47,257 nt of DNA from Vulcanimicrobiota bacterium. GTDB lineage: Bacteria > Vulcanimicrobiota > Vulcanimicrobiia > Vulcanimicrobiales > Vulcanimicrobiaceae. The notes below the pieces were generated by a model. That model made no database searches and was not told the origin of the DNA. It worked only from the letters and a program-made list of their open reading frames with translations. Of this stretch, positions 1-8,374 are shown piece after piece (position 1 is the first letter of the stretch; each line of letters opens with the position of its first letter). The DNA is taken from NCBI GenBank assembly GCA_003136655.1, contig PLFC01000034.1:41693-88949 (forward strand), read 5' to 3'. Both the position numbers and the translations under genes were made by a program.

Positions 1-219
1 GGCGACGAACTGATCGTCTATGCCGGCGCCGATCGTTCCACCAAGGGCCCGATCGAGCTGGTGGTCACGCAGATCACCGGCCGCTACGCGCAAGTGATGT
101 ACTCGACGGTCGACGGCGCGATCACCCCCGCCGTCGGCGATTACGTCGAACCCGCCCCGCCCTCCGCATCAGATCCCACTCCGTCACCGAGCCCCACGCG
201 CGCACCCAAGAAGCACTGA
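1..219 (+). CDS. C-terminal end of an unknown protein (5' end off the window)
   Basis: The frame is open from base 1 to a TGA at 217-219 and gives 72 residues. It starts with GDELIVYAGADRS, runs through a short beta-rich stretch (IELVVTQITGRYAQVMYS, then GDYVEP) and ends in a Pro/Ser/Thr-rich tail finishing KKH. The 'GD.L.V....G.....V.....Y..V....G....VGD.V' pattern resembles the small beta-barrel that closes some bacterial surface or flagella-associated proteins, but I cannot name a family. The Pro/Ser/Thr tail suggests an envelope or exported protein. Codon use matches neighbouring genes. It is truncated only by the window edge. Confidence 0.6.
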   Translation, partial: GDELIVYAGADRSTKGPIELVVTQITGRYAQVMYSTVDGAITPAVGDYVEPAPPSASDPTPSPSPTRAPKKH

Positions 220-239
220 GGCTCCCTTGCCGCAGCCGT

Positions 240-497
240 ATGCGGTGCGGTACCATTCGCGAAATCGTCGACGCCTCGGCGCAAGCCATCGAACGATACC
301 GCTCGCCTGTCGGCGACGAGTACGACGAGCGCGCGATACTGCGCGCCGGCCAGACGATCGGTTTTGCAGCCTTTCCCGACGACGTCTTCAGGGTCGAGCA
401 CGTGATCGTGAGCCGGCGAGGATCGCGAACCGGCGTGAAACGGGAGGCGCCGAGCCTCCGCCGCGAATACCCCTGCCCCCCTACAGCCCGGAGGTAA
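240..497 (+). pseudogene. Remnant of a Uma2-family (DUF820) gene, C-terminal part only
   Basis: The readable part (residues 16-55 from the ATG at 240) aligns without gaps to the last 45 residues of the intact Uma2 gene 900 bases downstream: AIERYRSPVGDEYDERAILRAG here against [22 protein letters not shown] there, then GFAAFPDDVFRVEHVI against [16 protein letters not shown]. The catalytic core (the PD, E and K residues of the restriction-like fold) is absent, and the frame runs on into an Arg-rich tail with no domain character. I read this as the 3' stub of a second Uma2 copy after a deletion. A short functional protein is less likely. Confidence 0.6.
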
Positions 498-500
498 CGC

Positions 501-1121
501 ATGAACCCCAAGAAAACGGCGCTCGTCCTGATCGAATACCAGAACGATTTCGTGAGCGAAGGCGGCACGCTGCATGCGGCCGTGAAGCCGGTCATGGACG
601 AAACCAACATGCTGGCCAATACCGTCGAGACGGTCGCCAAAGCCCGCGAATTGGGCGCCACGATCATCTTCGCGCCGATCACCTTCACCGACGATTATCA
701 CGAACTGAGCCCCACGCCGTACGGCATCCTCAAGGGCGTCGTCGATACAAAATCGTTCCGCAAAGGCAGTTGGGGTGCGGAGATCGTCGACGTACTCAAA
801 CCGCATCCCGAGGACATCGTCATCGAGGGCAAGCGCGGACTCTGCGGCTTCGAGAGCACCAACCTCGATTTCATCCTGCGCAGCCGGGGCATCACCGACA
901 TAGCGCTCGGCGGATTCCTGACCAACTGCTGCGTCGAATCGACGATGCGCACGGGGTACGAAAAGGGCTACAACGTGATCACGCTGACCGACTGCACCGC
1001 GGCGACGAGCCTCGAAGAACAGAAGGCCGCCGTGGAAAAGAACTACCCGATGTTCTCCCACCCGCTGACGCACACCGACTTCCTCAAAGAACTCGCGGGC
1101 GCGGAGGCAGTCGCCCCGTAA
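501..1121 (+). CDS. Isochorismatase-fold cysteine hydrolase
   Basis: A 206-residue protein of the isochorismatase/nicotinamidase superfamily, soluble and cytoplasmic. The catalytic triad is visible: Asp16 in LIEYQNDF, Lys111 in EGKRGLCGF and Cys144 in TNCCVESTM, the last following the usual cis-peptide region GGFLTN. The family hydrolyses amides or enol ethers (nicotinamide, N-carbamoyl compounds, isochorismate). The substrate cannot be read from the sequence. The long 'FTDDYHELSP...G' segment before the Lys is typical of the subgroup often labelled cysteine hydrolase. The ATG is preceded by a clear GGAGG ribosome binding site 5 bases upstream. A GC hairpin follows the stop. Confidence 0.9.
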   Translation: MNPKKTALVLIEYQNDFVSEGGTLHAAVKPVMDETNMLANTVETVAKARELGATIIFAPITFTDDYHELSPTPYGILKGVVDTKSFRKGSWGAEIVDVLKPHPEDIVIEGKRGLCGFESTNLDFILRSRGITDIALGGFLTNCCVESTMRTGYEKGYNVITLTDCTAATSLEEQKAAVEKNYPMFSHPLTHTDFLKELAGAEAVAP

Positions 1122-1131
1122 CATCTCGGCA

Positions 1132-1155
1132 ACCGGCCGGCCGGCGCCGGCCGGT
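1132..1155 (+). terminator. Perfect 10-bp hairpin between the cysteine hydrolase and Uma2
   Basis: ACCGGCCGGC, loop CGGC, then GCCGGCCGGT form a perfect 10-bp stem 10 bases after the hydrolase stop. No T run follows, so it is not a classical intrinsic terminator. It could pause polymerase, protect the mRNA 3' end or act with Rho. Confidence 0.4.
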
Positions 1156-1171
1156 ACGCTGCGGGAGTGTC

Positions 1172-1744
1172 ATGCGCATGTCGATTACTGTCAAGACGTT
1201 TACCGCCGACGAATTCTATCGGCTCGACGAACTCGGTTTCTTCGACCGGGATCAACGTTTCGAGTTGCTCGACGGGCAGATCGTCCATCGCAGCGACGAC
1301 GTGGGCCCGGCGCACCTGAGCGTGGTCCTGCGCATGACGGAGAAGTTCGTCCTCGCACTGGGCGGCGAATTCAACGTTTTTCCGCAGGTCTCGCTCCGGC
1401 TCAACGCAGACTCCGCGCCGATGCCCGACATCTATCTCGCACCGCGTCGTGCCGATTACTATCGCGGCGGCGGTCCGGCGATCGCGGACCTCGCCGCAAT
1501 CGTAGAGATTTCGGACTCGTCGCTCGCGGTCGACCGTGGCCGAAAACTGCTCGTCTACGCGAACGCAGGCGTGCGCGAATACTGGATCGCAAACCTGCGC
1601 GCCTGGACGATCGAGCAATATCGCTCGCCCGGCGATCGCGGCTACGCCGACGTGAAGGTGCGCCGGAGCGGCGACGCGATCGCTTTCGATGCGTCGCCCT
1701 CGGCGATCTTCAGCGTCGACGAACTGCTCGGCCCCCGGGGCTAG
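1172..1744 (+). CDS. Uma2 family (DUF820) putative endonuclease
   Basis: A 190-residue protein with the restriction-endonuclease-like core of the Uma2 family: Glu31 in RFELLDGQ, the PD motif at 85-86 (MPDIYLA), Glu112 in VEISDSSL and Lys125 in [10 protein letters not shown], followed by the diagnostic GVREYWI. The family is common in Cyanobacteria, Chloroflexi and related groups and often found in multiple copies. A nuclease activity is predicted from the fold, and its biological role is not established. Start choice: ATG at 1172, with a second in-frame ATG at 1178. The stop overlaps the convergent gyrA stop by three bases. A decayed relative lies at 240-497. Confidence 0.85.
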   Translation: MRMSITVKTFTADEFYRLDELGFFDRDQRFELLDGQIVHRSDDVGPAHLSVVLRMTEKFVLALGGEFNVFPQVSLRLNADSAPMPDIYLAPRRADYYRGGGPAIADLAAIVEISDSSLAVDRGRKLLVYANAGVREYWIANLRAWTIEQYRSPGDRGYADVKVRRSGDAIAFDASPSAIFSVDELLGPRG

Positions 1745-4278
1745 GCCGGGGTTGCCGGCGGCTCGCCGGTGATCTCCTCGATCTGTTTGGTCTGCACGCC
1801 GAGGTTCGTGATCGCGATGACCTCGTCGCCGGCCTCGAGCTTCTGCAAGCGCACGCCCTTGGTGGAGCGGCCCGCGCGCCGGATCTCGGAAACGCGGATG
1901 CGGATGACCTGATTGCCCGAGGTGATGAGCAAGACTTCGTCTTCGGGCTTGACCAAGATCTGGTCGACGACCGAACCGATCTCTTTCTCCTTGGCGAACG
2001 CCTTGACGCCCTTACCGCCGCGCGAGGTGTGGCGGTACTCGTCGATGTTGGTGCGCTTGCCGTACGCCTGCGAGGTGACGATCAGGACTTCGCGGCGGTC
2101 GGCCTCTTCCACGTCCATGGCCACGACCTCGTCGCCCGCCGCGAGGGTGATCGCGCGGACGCCGCGGGCGTTGCGGCCCATGGGCCGCACGTCTTTCTCG
2201 CTGAAGTGCACGGCCATGCCGTCGCGCGTGGCCAGGATGATGTCGCGCGAACCGTCGGAGAGATCGACGGCCAGCAGCTCGTCGTTGTCGTCGAGCGACA
2301 CCGCGTTGAGCCCGTTGCGCCGAATGTTGCCGAACTCGGCCAGCGGCGTCTTCTTGATGACGCCGCGCCGCGTGACCATCACCAGATACGCTTCGCCGTC
2401 GAAGTTGCGGATCGGGAAAACCGCCGTTACGTTTTCGCCCGGCGGTAGGGTCAAGAGGTTGACCAGCGCCGTACCGCGAGCCTGACGCGTGCTGTCGGGA
2501 ATTTCGTACGCCCGCAGGCGATACGCGCGACCCTTGTTCGTGAAGAACAGCACGTGCTGGTGCGTGGTGGTCATGAAGAAGTTGGAGACGACGTCTTCCT
2601 TCTTCAAATTCGCGATGCCGATGACGCCGCGGCCACCGCGATTTTGCGCGCGGAACGTATCGACCGAAACGCGCTTCACGTAGCCGCCGACCGTCGAGGT
2701 GACGACGACGTCGGTATCGGGGATGATGTCCTCGATATTGAGTTCGCCTTCGGCCGGCACGATGGCCGTGCGCCGGGGGTCGGCAAAACGCTTCTTGACG
2801 TCGGCCGCCTCGGTGCCTACCAACGCTGCAACGCGGCTCGGCTTGGCCAGAATGTCTTCCAATTCCGCAATCAAGGCTTTGAGTTGGTTGTATTCATCCT
2901 CGATCTTCTGGCGTTCGAGGCCGGTCAGCGTGCGGAGACGCATGTCGAGGATGGCGTTCGTCTGCGTGAGCGTGAACGCGAAGCGCTCGATCAAGCGTTC
3001 GCGCGCGACGTCGGTCGTGGGGCTCTCGCGAATGATCGTGATGACTTCGTCGATGTGATCGAGCGCGATCCGGAAGCCTTCGAGGATGTGGGCCCGGTCG
3101 TTGGCCTTATCGAGGTCGTACTGCGTCCGGCGCCGGATGACGACTTTGCGGTGCGCCGTGTAGTGTTGGATGAATTGACGCAGCGAGAGCACTTTGGGCT
3201 CGAGGATCGGTGCGGCGCCGGGGATATTGGAGGGCGCGGGCACGAGCGCGAGCATGTTGAAGCCGAAGCTGCTCTGCAAGGGCGTGTGCTTGTAGAGTTG
3301 ATTGAGCACGACGTTGGGAGTGGCCGAACGCTGCAGTTCGACCACGATGCGCATGCCCCGCCGGCTCGACTCGTTGTCGAGACGCGAGATGCCGGGAATC
3401 GACTTCTCTTCGTAGGCCGAGGCGATCGCCTCGACGATGCGCGCCGTCGTCACCTGGAAGGGCACTTCCGTGATGACGATCTTGAACTTGCCCTTCTCTT
3501 CGACGATTTCGGCCTTGCCGCGCACGGCGACCGTACCGCGGCCCGTTTTGTACGCCTGGCGGATCGCCTCGCGACCCATCGCGAAGCCGCCGGTGGGGAA
3601 GTCGGGGCCCTGCACGATGTCGCACAGCGCGTCGTCGAGGGCCTCGTTCGGCTCGTCGATCGACTGCTCGCCGTTATCGATTTCGTATTGGATCAGATAG
3701 GCGATCGCGTCGCAGATTTCGCCCACGTTGTGCGGCGGAATGTTGGTGGCCATGCCGACTGCGATGCCGCTGGAACCGTTGACGAGTAGCTGCGGCAGAC
3801 GGGCCGGCAGCACGGTCGGTTCCGTGCTCTGGTTGTCGAAGTTCGGCACGAAATCGACGGTGTTTTTGTCGATGTCGGCCAACATCTCGAGCGCGATCCG
3901 GGCCAGGCGGGCTTCGGTGTAGCGGTAGGCGGCCGGCGGATCGCCGTCGATCGAACCGAAATTGCCGTGCGGGTCGATCAGCGGATAGCGCAGGGTGAAA
4001 TCCTGAGCCATGCGGACCAGCGCGTCGTACACCGAGGAGTCGCCGTGGGGATGATAGCTCTTGAGCACCTCGCCGATGACGCCGGCGCATTTGCGGTGCT
4101 GTTTGTCGGGGTTGAGATTCATCTCCGACATCGCGTAGAGAATGCGGCGCTGGACGGGCTTGAGGCCGTCGCGCACGTCGGGAAGCGCCCGCGACGCGAT
4201 GACGGACATCGCGTACGAGAGGTACGACTCCCGCATTTCGTCTTCGACGTTTATCTGGGAGATGCGATCGTTATTCAA
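1741..4278 (-). CDS. gyrA: DNA gyrase subunit A
   Basis: An 845-residue type IIA topoisomerase A subunit, normal length for GyrA. The catalytic tyrosine is Tyr120 in RYTEARL. The quinolone-determining residues correspond to Ser81 and Asp85 in [12 protein letters not shown], the wild-type sensitive pattern. The C-terminal domain holds a GyrA box (QNRGGRG, near canonical QRRGGRG), which marks it as gyrase rather than ParC. A second RGGKG occurs in a later blade. There is no acidic tail after [11 protein letters not shown]. The start is TTG at 4278: an in-frame TGA lies four codons upstream and no other start fits the conserved N-terminus. gyrB is not in the window. Confidence 0.96.
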   Translation of the reverse strand: MNNDRISQINVEDEMRESYLSYAMSVIASRALPDVRDGLKPVQRRILYAMSEMNLNPDKQHRKCAGVIGEVLKSYHPHGDSSVYDALVRMAQDFTLRYPLIDPHGNFGSIDGDPPAAYRYTEARLARIALEMLADIDKNTVDFVPNFDNQSTEPTVLPARLPQLLVNGSSGIAVGMATNIPPHNVGEICDAIAYLIQYEIDNGEQSIDEPNEALDDALCDIVQGPDFPTGGFAMGREAIRQAYKTGRGTVAVRGKAEIVEEKGKFKIVITEVPFQVTTARIVEAIASAYEEKSIPGISRLDNESSRRGMRIVVELQRSATPNVVLNQLYKHTPLQSSFGFNMLALVPAPSNIPGAAPILEPKVLSLRQFIQHYTAHRKVVIRRRTQYDLDKANDRAHILEGFRIALDHIDEVITIIRESPTTDVARERLIERFAFTLTQTNAILDMRLRTLTGLERQKIEDEYNQLKALIAELEDILAKPSRVAALVGTEAADVKKRFADPRRTAIVPAEGELNIEDIIPDTDVVVTSTVGGYVKRVSVDTFRAQNRGGRGVIGIANLKKEDVVSNFFMTTTHQHVLFFTNKGRAYRLRAYEIPDSTRQARGTALVNLLTLPPGENVTAVFPIRNFDGEAYLVMVTRRGVIKKTPLAEFGNIRRNGLNAVSLDDNDELLAVDLSDGSRDIILATRDGMAVHFSEKDVRPMGRNARGVRAITLAAGDEVVAMDVEEADRREVLIVTSQAYGKRTNIDEYRHTSRGGKGVKAFAKEKEIGSVVDQILVKPEDEVLLITSGNQVIRIRVSEIRRAGRSTKGVRLQKLEAGDEVIAITNLGVQTKQIEEITGEPPATPA

Positions 4279-4338
4279 TGCAGACTTTCACGCACGGGCG
4301 CGGGCCCGGCGTCGGGGATGCTCCGCGGCTTGGGGGTT

Positions 4339-4521
4339 CTATTCGTGAGCGGGCGTCGGAGGGCGCTCGGTCGAGGAAAACGCCTCGCATGCGGGCGCAG
4401 GCGCCGCCGCGAACACGCCGGTAATGACGCCGTTCGTTAGGCCGTCCGTTTTCCACGACATTACCGCGTCTTTCGCGAAAGCGAGCGCCGGTTCTTTTCC
4501 GGGCGCGGTCGTAACGGGCAC
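4339..4521 (-). CDS. Possible small hypothetical protein upstream of gyrA
   Basis: A GTG-started 60-residue frame in the 255-base gap between divergent gyrA and tsaE. It contains FAKDAVMSWKTDGLTNG and an Ala-rich stretch. About 70% of third codon positions are G or C, lower than in neighbouring genes, and no ribosome binding site is obvious. No family is recognised. It may be chance, because the gap must also hold the gyrA and tsaE promoters. Confidence 0.2.
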   Translation of the reverse strand: MPVTTAPGKEPALAFAKDAVMSWKTDGLTNGVITGVFAAAPAPACEAFSSTERPPTPAHE

Positions 4522-4533
4522 CAGGCCGCGGAC

Positions 4534-4971
4534 GTGAGTTCTGACGGCCTGACGGCGGCCACACCGGCCGATTTCGAGCGACTGGCCGGGGATTTTGCGG
4601 CGACGCTCGGGCCCGGGGACGTCGTGGCCCTCTCGGGCGACCTCGGGGCGGGCAAGACCACCTTTGTACGAGCCGCCGTCCTACGCTTGCTCGGCTCGGA
4701 CGAGGCAACGAGCCCGACCTTCACCCTGCGCCACACCTACGGCGGCTCGCCCCGGATCGAGCACCTCGACCTCTACCGCCTCGACTCGCCCGAGGAGGCC
4801 GTCGAAGCGGGCCTGCACGAGGCGTTCTCCCCGGACGCGATCACCTTCGTGGAGTGGCCGGAACGCGTGCCCGGGCTGCTTCCGGGGAACGTTGTGCGGG
4901 TGGAGATTTCCGGCTCGGGCGACGCGGAGCGCCGCATCACCGTCCGCCGGCCCGGCGGGCGTGAGGCATGA
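4534..4971 (+). CDS. tsaE: tRNA threonylcarbamoyladenosine biosynthesis ATPase TsaE
   Basis: A 145-residue P-loop ATPase that works with TsaB and TsaD to place t6A at position 37 of ANN-decoding tRNAs. The Walker A motif is GDLGAGKTT at 35-43. SPTFTLRHTY (60-69) and HLDLYRLD (77-84) are family hallmarks, and FVEWPERV (105-112) carries the conserved E-W. The start is GTG at 4534, 11 bases after the other strand's small frame. It is the first gene of a coupled cluster, sharing ATGA with tsaB. tsaD is not nearby. Confidence 0.93.
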   Translation: MSSDGLTAATPADFERLAGDFAATLGPGDVVALSGDLGAGKTTFVRAAVLRLLGSDEATSPTFTLRHTYGGSPRIEHLDLYRLDSPEEAVEAGLHEAFSPDAITFVEWPERVPGLLPGNVVRVEISGSGDAERRITVRRPGGREA

Positions 4972-5612
4972 ACGGCGGCGCCGGCCTGCTTCTCGCCCTG
5001 GACGGGGCGCTCGGGCCCTTCTCGGTGGCGCTCGTGGAGCGCCGGCCCGGCGGCTCGGAGCGCACGGCGTCGGTGGCGCCCAATGAGGCGCTGGAACGAG
5101 GTCTGGAAGCGGTCGAGTCGCTGCTCGCCGGAACGCGTCCTGAGGATCTGCAGGCCATCGCCGTCTCGACGGGTCCGGGCGCGTACACGGGCATGCGCAT
5201 CGCGCTGAGTTTCGCGAAGGCGCTGGCGCTGGCGCGGCACCTGCCGCTGATCGCGGTGAATTCGTACGACGTCCTCGACGGGCCCGAAGGGGCGGAACCG
5301 GCCGCTGCGTTCGTGGCCGGCCGGCCCGGACGGGTATGTGCCCGGCTCCGCCTGGAATCTGCCCGGACGGTCTTTTGCGGCGCCGACGCGGAGGTGGCCG
5401 AGGCCCTAGCCGCCGCCCTCGAACCCGGCGCGCGGCTCACGTGCTCGGGCGCCTGGCAGGGCGCTGCTCCGCGCCTCGGCGAACGCGGAATAATCGTGCA
5501 TCCCTCGCCACCGTTCGAACCACCGCCGGCGCTCGCGGTCGCGCGCCGGGCGCTGTGCGGCGAGCCGGCGGAGTCGCCCCACGCCGTGGGCGCGGACTAC
5601 GGGGAACGTTGA
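4968..5612 (+). CDS. tsaB: tRNA threonylcarbamoyladenosine biosynthesis protein TsaB
   Basis: A 214-residue ASKHA-fold protein, the non-catalytic scaffold that pairs with TsaD. Family signatures are the N-terminal LLALDGALGPFSVAL strand-turn, STGPGAYTGMRIALSFAKAL (residues ~67-86) and LPLIAVNSYDVL. The usual 'LDTS' is replaced by LDGA. The C-terminal half is divergent, as is common for TsaB. It overlaps tsaE by four bases (ATGA) and rimI by four bases (TTGA), so all three are probably translationally coupled. Confidence 0.9.
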   Translation: MNGGAGLLLALDGALGPFSVALVERRPGGSERTASVAPNEALERGLEAVESLLAGTRPEDLQAIAVSTGPGAYTGMRIALSFAKALALARHLPLIAVNSYDVLDGPEGAEPAAAFVAGRPGRVCARLRLESARTVFCGADAEVAEALAAALEPGARLTCSGAWQGAAPRLGERGIIVHPSPPFEPPPALAVARRALCGEPAESPHAVGADYGER

Positions 5613-6175
5613 GGGCCGATCTCGACCCCCGCCTGGCCGACCGTCCGGAAGGCCTGCACATCGCACCGATGACGAACGGCGACATCCGCGCCGTGCTGCG
5701 CATCGAGTCGCTGTCGTTTTCCACGTCGTGGCCGCCGAGCGCGTTCACGAGCGAACTCAACGATAACAAGCTCGCGCACTATTTCGTCGGCCGCGCGCGC
5801 AGCGGCGCCGACGGAGACGCGGTCGTGGCCTACGGCGGCATCTGGGTCATCTTGGAAGATGCGCACATCACCACGCTCGCCGTGCATCCCGAGCAGCGCG
5901 GCAAGCGCTACGGCGAACGCATCCTCGTACATTTGCTGCACGAAGCGATCGAACGCGGCGCGTCGTGGATCACGCTCGAGGCGCGCGAGTCCAACACGGT
6001 CGCGCAATCGCTCTACCGCAAATACGGCTTTACGACGGTCTCCACGCGCCGCGCGTACTATAGCGACAACGGCGAAAACGCCGTGGTCATGTGGGCCGGC
6101 AATTTACGCGGCGAACTCTACCGCAATCGCCTCGCCGCTTTGGAACGGCAACTGAACGCGGGCTCGCAACCGTGA
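5609..6175 (+). CDS. rimI: Ribosomal-protein S18 alanine N-acetyltransferase RimI-like GNAT
   Basis: A 188-residue GNAT acetyltransferase. The acetyl-CoA pyrophosphate loop is QRGKRYGERIL (~97-106). TTLAVHPE precedes it, and LEARESNTVAQSLYRKYGF follows, with the Asn and Tyr typical of RimI. The position after tsaE-tsaB is the usual RimI neighbourhood. The domain begins at LHIAPMTNGD, upstream of the first ATG (5669), so I prefer the TTG at 5609, which overlaps the tsaB stop. The C-terminal extension after the GNAT core is about 30 residues and basic. Other N-terminal protein acetylation targets cannot be excluded. Confidence 0.85.
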   Translation: MRADLDPRLADRPEGLHIAPMTNGDIRAVLRIESLSFSTSWPPSAFTSELNDNKLAHYFVGRARSGADGDAVVAYGGIWVILEDAHITTLAVHPEQRGKRYGERILVHLLHEAIERGASWITLEARESNTVAQSLYRKYGFTTVSTRRAYYSDNGENAVVMWAGNLRGELYRNRLAALERQLNAGSQP

Positions 6176-6783
6176 CCTTCGCCACCTTGTGCAGCGCCGT
6201 TCACGCGCAACTCGGCTCGCGCCATCGCTACACGCACGTCGTGAGCGTCGCGCGGCTGGCCGACCGGCTCGCGGCGCATCACGGCGAGGACGCGAGCAAA
6301 GCGCGGCTGGCGGGCATGTTGCACGATCTGGCCCGGCTCTATCCGGCGCAGCGCCTGCTCGACGAGTGCGAGCGGCGCGAGATGCCCATCGACGCCTTCG
6401 AGCGCGCGCACCCGATCGTGCTGCACGCGCGTTTGGGTGCGGAAATCGCGCGCGAGCGTTTCGGCATCGACGACGAAGCCGTACTCTCGCCGATCCGCAA
6501 GCACACCACGGCCGCGGCGCGGATGTCGCGTCTGGACGAACTGGTCTATCTCGCCGACGGCCTCGAACCCGGCCGGAATTTCCCGGAGCGGGCCGCGCTC
6601 GAGCGGCTTGCCTTCGAAGACGTCGCTGCGGCGATGCTGGGCACTCTCCGGGCAAGCATAGCCTTTCTCGAATCCCGGGGCGCGGCCGTCGCGCCGCAAA
6701 CCTTAGCCGCGCTAGCGGTTTACGAAGCGGCCGGCGCCGGACGCCGGCTTTCCGAACAAAGGAGTACCGTCTGCCCGACCTGA
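6172..6783 (+). CDS. yqeK: HD-domain hydrolase, YqeK family (symmetrical Ap4A hydrolase type)
   Basis: A 203-residue HD phosphohydrolase. Metal ligands line up with the YqeK family: His22 in RYTHVVSVA, His51-Asp52 in GMLHDLAR, His85 in IVLHARLGA, His111 in RKHTTAAARMS and Asp129 in ELVYLADGLEPGR. Family members cleave diadenosine tetraphosphate symmetrically. In many bacteria yqeK directly precedes rsfS, as here. The start is GTG at 6172, overlapping the rimI stop by four bases. The 3' end overlaps the proposed rsfS start by 13 bases. Confidence 0.9.
   Translation: MTFATLCSAVHAQLGSRHRYTHVVSVARLADRLAAHHGEDASKARLAGMLHDLARLYPAQRLLDECERREMPIDAFERAHPIVLHARLGAEIARERFGIDDEAVLSPIRKHTTAAARMSRLDELVYLADGLEPGRNFPERAALERLAFEDVAAAMLGTLRASIAFLESRGAAVAPQTLAALAVYEAAGAGRRLSEQRSTVCPT
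6758..6764 (+). promoter_or_regulatory. Strong ribosome binding site that points to a CTG start for rsfS
   Basis: AAAGGAG lies inside the yqeK 3' end, six bases before CTG at 6771. No ATG, GTG or TTG in the rsfS frame lies near enough to use this site, and the next start downstream (GTG 6792) would be 27 bases away and would remove conserved residues. Confidence 0.6.
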
Positions 6784-7112
6784 TCGAAATCGTGCGCGAA
6801 GCCGCACTCGACAAGAAGGCCGAGGACGTCCTGACCCTGCCGCTCGAGGGCCGGACGATCGTCGCCGATGCTTTCGTGCTCGCCACCGGACGCTCGAAAG
6901 TACAGACCCGCGCCATCGCCGACGCCGTCGTGGAGAAGGTCAAGGAATCGGGCGGCCGCGTCGCCCGGATCGAAGGCTATGCCGACGCCGGCTGGATTCT
7001 GCTCGACCTGGGCAGCGTCGTGGTGCACGTGTTCACGCCCGAGCAGCGCGCGTTTTACAACCTCGAGCGCCTCTGGGGCGCGGTCGAATCCAGGCAGGCG
7101 CAAAGCTCGTGA
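6771..7112 (+). CDS. rsfS: Ribosomal silencing factor RsfS
   Basis: A 113-residue protein that binds ribosomal protein L14 (uL14) and blocks subunit joining when nutrients are low. Conserved elements: ALDKKAEDVLTLPL at the N-terminus, VADAFVLATGRS, VQTRAIADAVVEK, the RIEGYADAGWILLDLG block and VVVHVFTPEQRAFYNLERLWG near the C-terminus. Only CTG at 6771 both follows a good ribosome binding site (AAAGGAG) and keeps the family N-terminus. GTG at 6792 would cut into the first helix. It is followed by a GTGA overlap with a small membrane protein gene. Confidence 0.88.
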   Translation: MPDLIEIVREAALDKKAEDVLTLPLEGRTIVADAFVLATGRSKVQTRAIADAVVEKVKESGGRVARIEGYADAGWILLDLGSVVVHVFTPEQRAFYNLERLWGAVESRQAQSS

Positions 7113-7237
7113 AGCTCCGGACGCGCCGCGAACGGGCCCTGCGCGAAAACCTCAAGCGCGCGGGCATCTGGGCTTTTTTGCTGCTCTTTTCGCTCTCGAT
7201 CGTGGGCGGTATCGCCTTACTCAGCGTGTCGCATTGA
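7109..7237 (+). CDS. 42-residue single-pass membrane protein coupled to rsfS
   Basis: The GTG overlaps the rsfS stop as GTGA, and the frame closes at TGA 7235-7237. The product has a strongly basic N-terminus (MKLRTRRERALRENLKRAG), then one hydrophobic helix (IWAFLLLFSLSIVGGIALL) and SVSH. The charge pattern predicts N-in topology. I recognise no family. The start/stop overlap, good codon use and clean basic-plus-helix design argue for a real small protein, possibly a membrane tether or remnant of a larger envelope gene that often follows rsfS in other genomes. It is the last gene of the tsaE operon. Confidence 0.6.
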   Translation: MKLRTRRERALRENLKRAGIWAFLLLFSLSIVGGIALLSVSH

Positions 7238-7253
7238 GGCCGCGCCGGACCTC

Positions 7254-7272
7254 GCCCGGAAACATTCCGGGC
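7254..7272 (+). terminator. 8-bp hairpin after the rsfS operon
   Basis: GCCCGGAA, loop ACA, then TTCCGGGC is a perfect stem between the small membrane gene and the TPM gene. There is no T run. It may attenuate read-through into the next gene or be structured 5' leader. Confidence 0.3.
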
Positions 7273-7292
7273 AGGCACGGGTACTGGGGGAC

Positions 7293-8315
7293 GTGACTTC
7301 CATGAAGGCTCAAGTGAAATTCTTCGGCGCGGTTGCCGCCGTGGCGATCGCCCTCGTTTCGTCGCTCGCGCCCGCCTTGGCGCGCGAGTCGTACGTCGTC
7401 GACGATGCGTCGATGTTCAAGAGCGCCACCATCTCCCGGCTCAACGGCGAGATCGGCGACTTCCAGCGTACGACCGGCAAGGAAATCGTCGTCGTGACGA
7501 CGCCCTCGCTCGACGGCAAAACGCTCGACGACGCGGCCGAGGCGGCCTTCGCCAAGCAGCAGGTCAACGGCGTGCTCTTCTACTTCGCGAAGGCGGAGAA
7601 GAAGGATCTGGTCGTCGGCGACCGCGCTTCGAAGGCGTTCTTCCCGCAAGGCTCGTTCACCAACATCCACGATGCGATGCGCGGTTATTTGCGCGACGGC
7701 GACGCGGATCAGGCGATCCTGACCGGCGTCTCGCTCGTACTGGATCAGTACCGTAGCCACGAGCGCGGGCTGGTGAAACCGGCAACCACGACCTATCGTG
7801 TCCCAACTCCCTCGAGTTCGACCTCATCGTTTGGAGGCGGCATGTCTCTTCTGTGGCTCGCGATCATCTTGTTCGCAGGCTTCCTGATCATCCGCGCGAT
7901 CTTCCGCGCAATCGCCGGCCCGCGGCCGATGCCGCCCGGATACGGCGGTCCCGGCATGGGCGGCCCCGGATACGGACCGCCGGGTTACGGCGGCGGGTAC
8001 GGTCCCGGCTACGGCGGGGGCGGCGGCGGCGGATTCTTCTCCGGCCTGCTCGGCGGCCTCGGCGGCGCCTTCATCGGCAACGAGCTCTTCGGCAACCGCG
8101 GCGGCAATACGATCATCGAACAGGGCGGCAACCCCTCGGGCGTGATCGGCGACGGTAGCAGCGGCGCCGACAACGCGGGCTGGCAGTCCGATGCCGGTCA
8201 AGCCGATATGGGCGGCGCGGGAGGCGGCAGCTGGGGTGATTCCGGCGGCGGCTTCGACAGCGGCGGTGGTGGCGGTGATTTCGGCGGCGGCGGCGACAGC
8301 GGCGGCGGCTGGTAA
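7293..8315 (+). CDS. TPM-domain (YgcG-like) membrane protein with Gly-rich tail
   Basis: A 340-residue protein: signal peptide (residues 4-30, ending APALARE), a TPM/DUF477 domain (~32-150) with YVVDDASMFKSATISRLN and TGKEIVVVTTPSLDGKT, one transmembrane helix near 188-206 (LLWLAIILFAGFLIIRAIF), then about 130 Gly/Pro-rich residues with GYGGP and SGGGG runs. TPM domains of this type are extracytoplasmic. Proposed roles include assembly or repair of membrane proteins such as photosystem II, but no role is settled for heterotrophs. GTG at 7293 follows a GGGGG run. ATG at 7302 is an alternative. An intrinsic terminator follows directly. Confidence 0.85.
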   Translation: MTSMKAQVKFFGAVAAVAIALVSSLAPALARESYVVDDASMFKSATISRLNGEIGDFQRTTGKEIVVVTTPSLDGKTLDDAAEAAFAKQQVNGVLFYFAKAEKKDLVVGDRASKAFFPQGSFTNIHDAMRGYLRDGDADQAILTGVSLVLDQYRSHERGLVKPATTTYRVPTPSSSTSSFGGGMSLLWLAIILFAGFLIIRAIFRAIAGPRPMPPGYGGPGMGGPGYGPPGYGGGYGPGYGGGGGGGFFSGLLGGLGGAFIGNELFGNRGGNTIIEQGGNPSGVIGDGSSGADNAGWQSDAGQADMGGAGGGSWGDSGGGFDSGGGGGDFGGGGDSGGGW

Positions 8316-8340
8316 AGCCGAACGGCACCAAGGTTCGAGA

Positions 8341-8374
8341 GGCGTCCGAAGCGATTCGGGCGCCTTCTGCTTTT
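8341..8374 (+). terminator. Intrinsic terminator after the TPM gene
   Basis: GGCGTCCGAA, loop GCGA, then TTCGGGCGCC form a 10-bp stem with one T-G wobble. TTCTGCTTTT follows as the T tract. It overlaps the comEA stop on the other strand. Confidence 0.8.

Noticed and set aside
2554-3789. A 411-residue plus-strand frame opposite gyrA
   Set aside because: Low-complexity Asp/Arg/Val composition and a clear shadow of gyrA codons.
7930-8310. GGC-rich repeats in the TPM gene as a recombination or replication element
   Set aside because: They are explained by Gly-rich coding sequence (GYGGP, SGGGG) and stay in frame.
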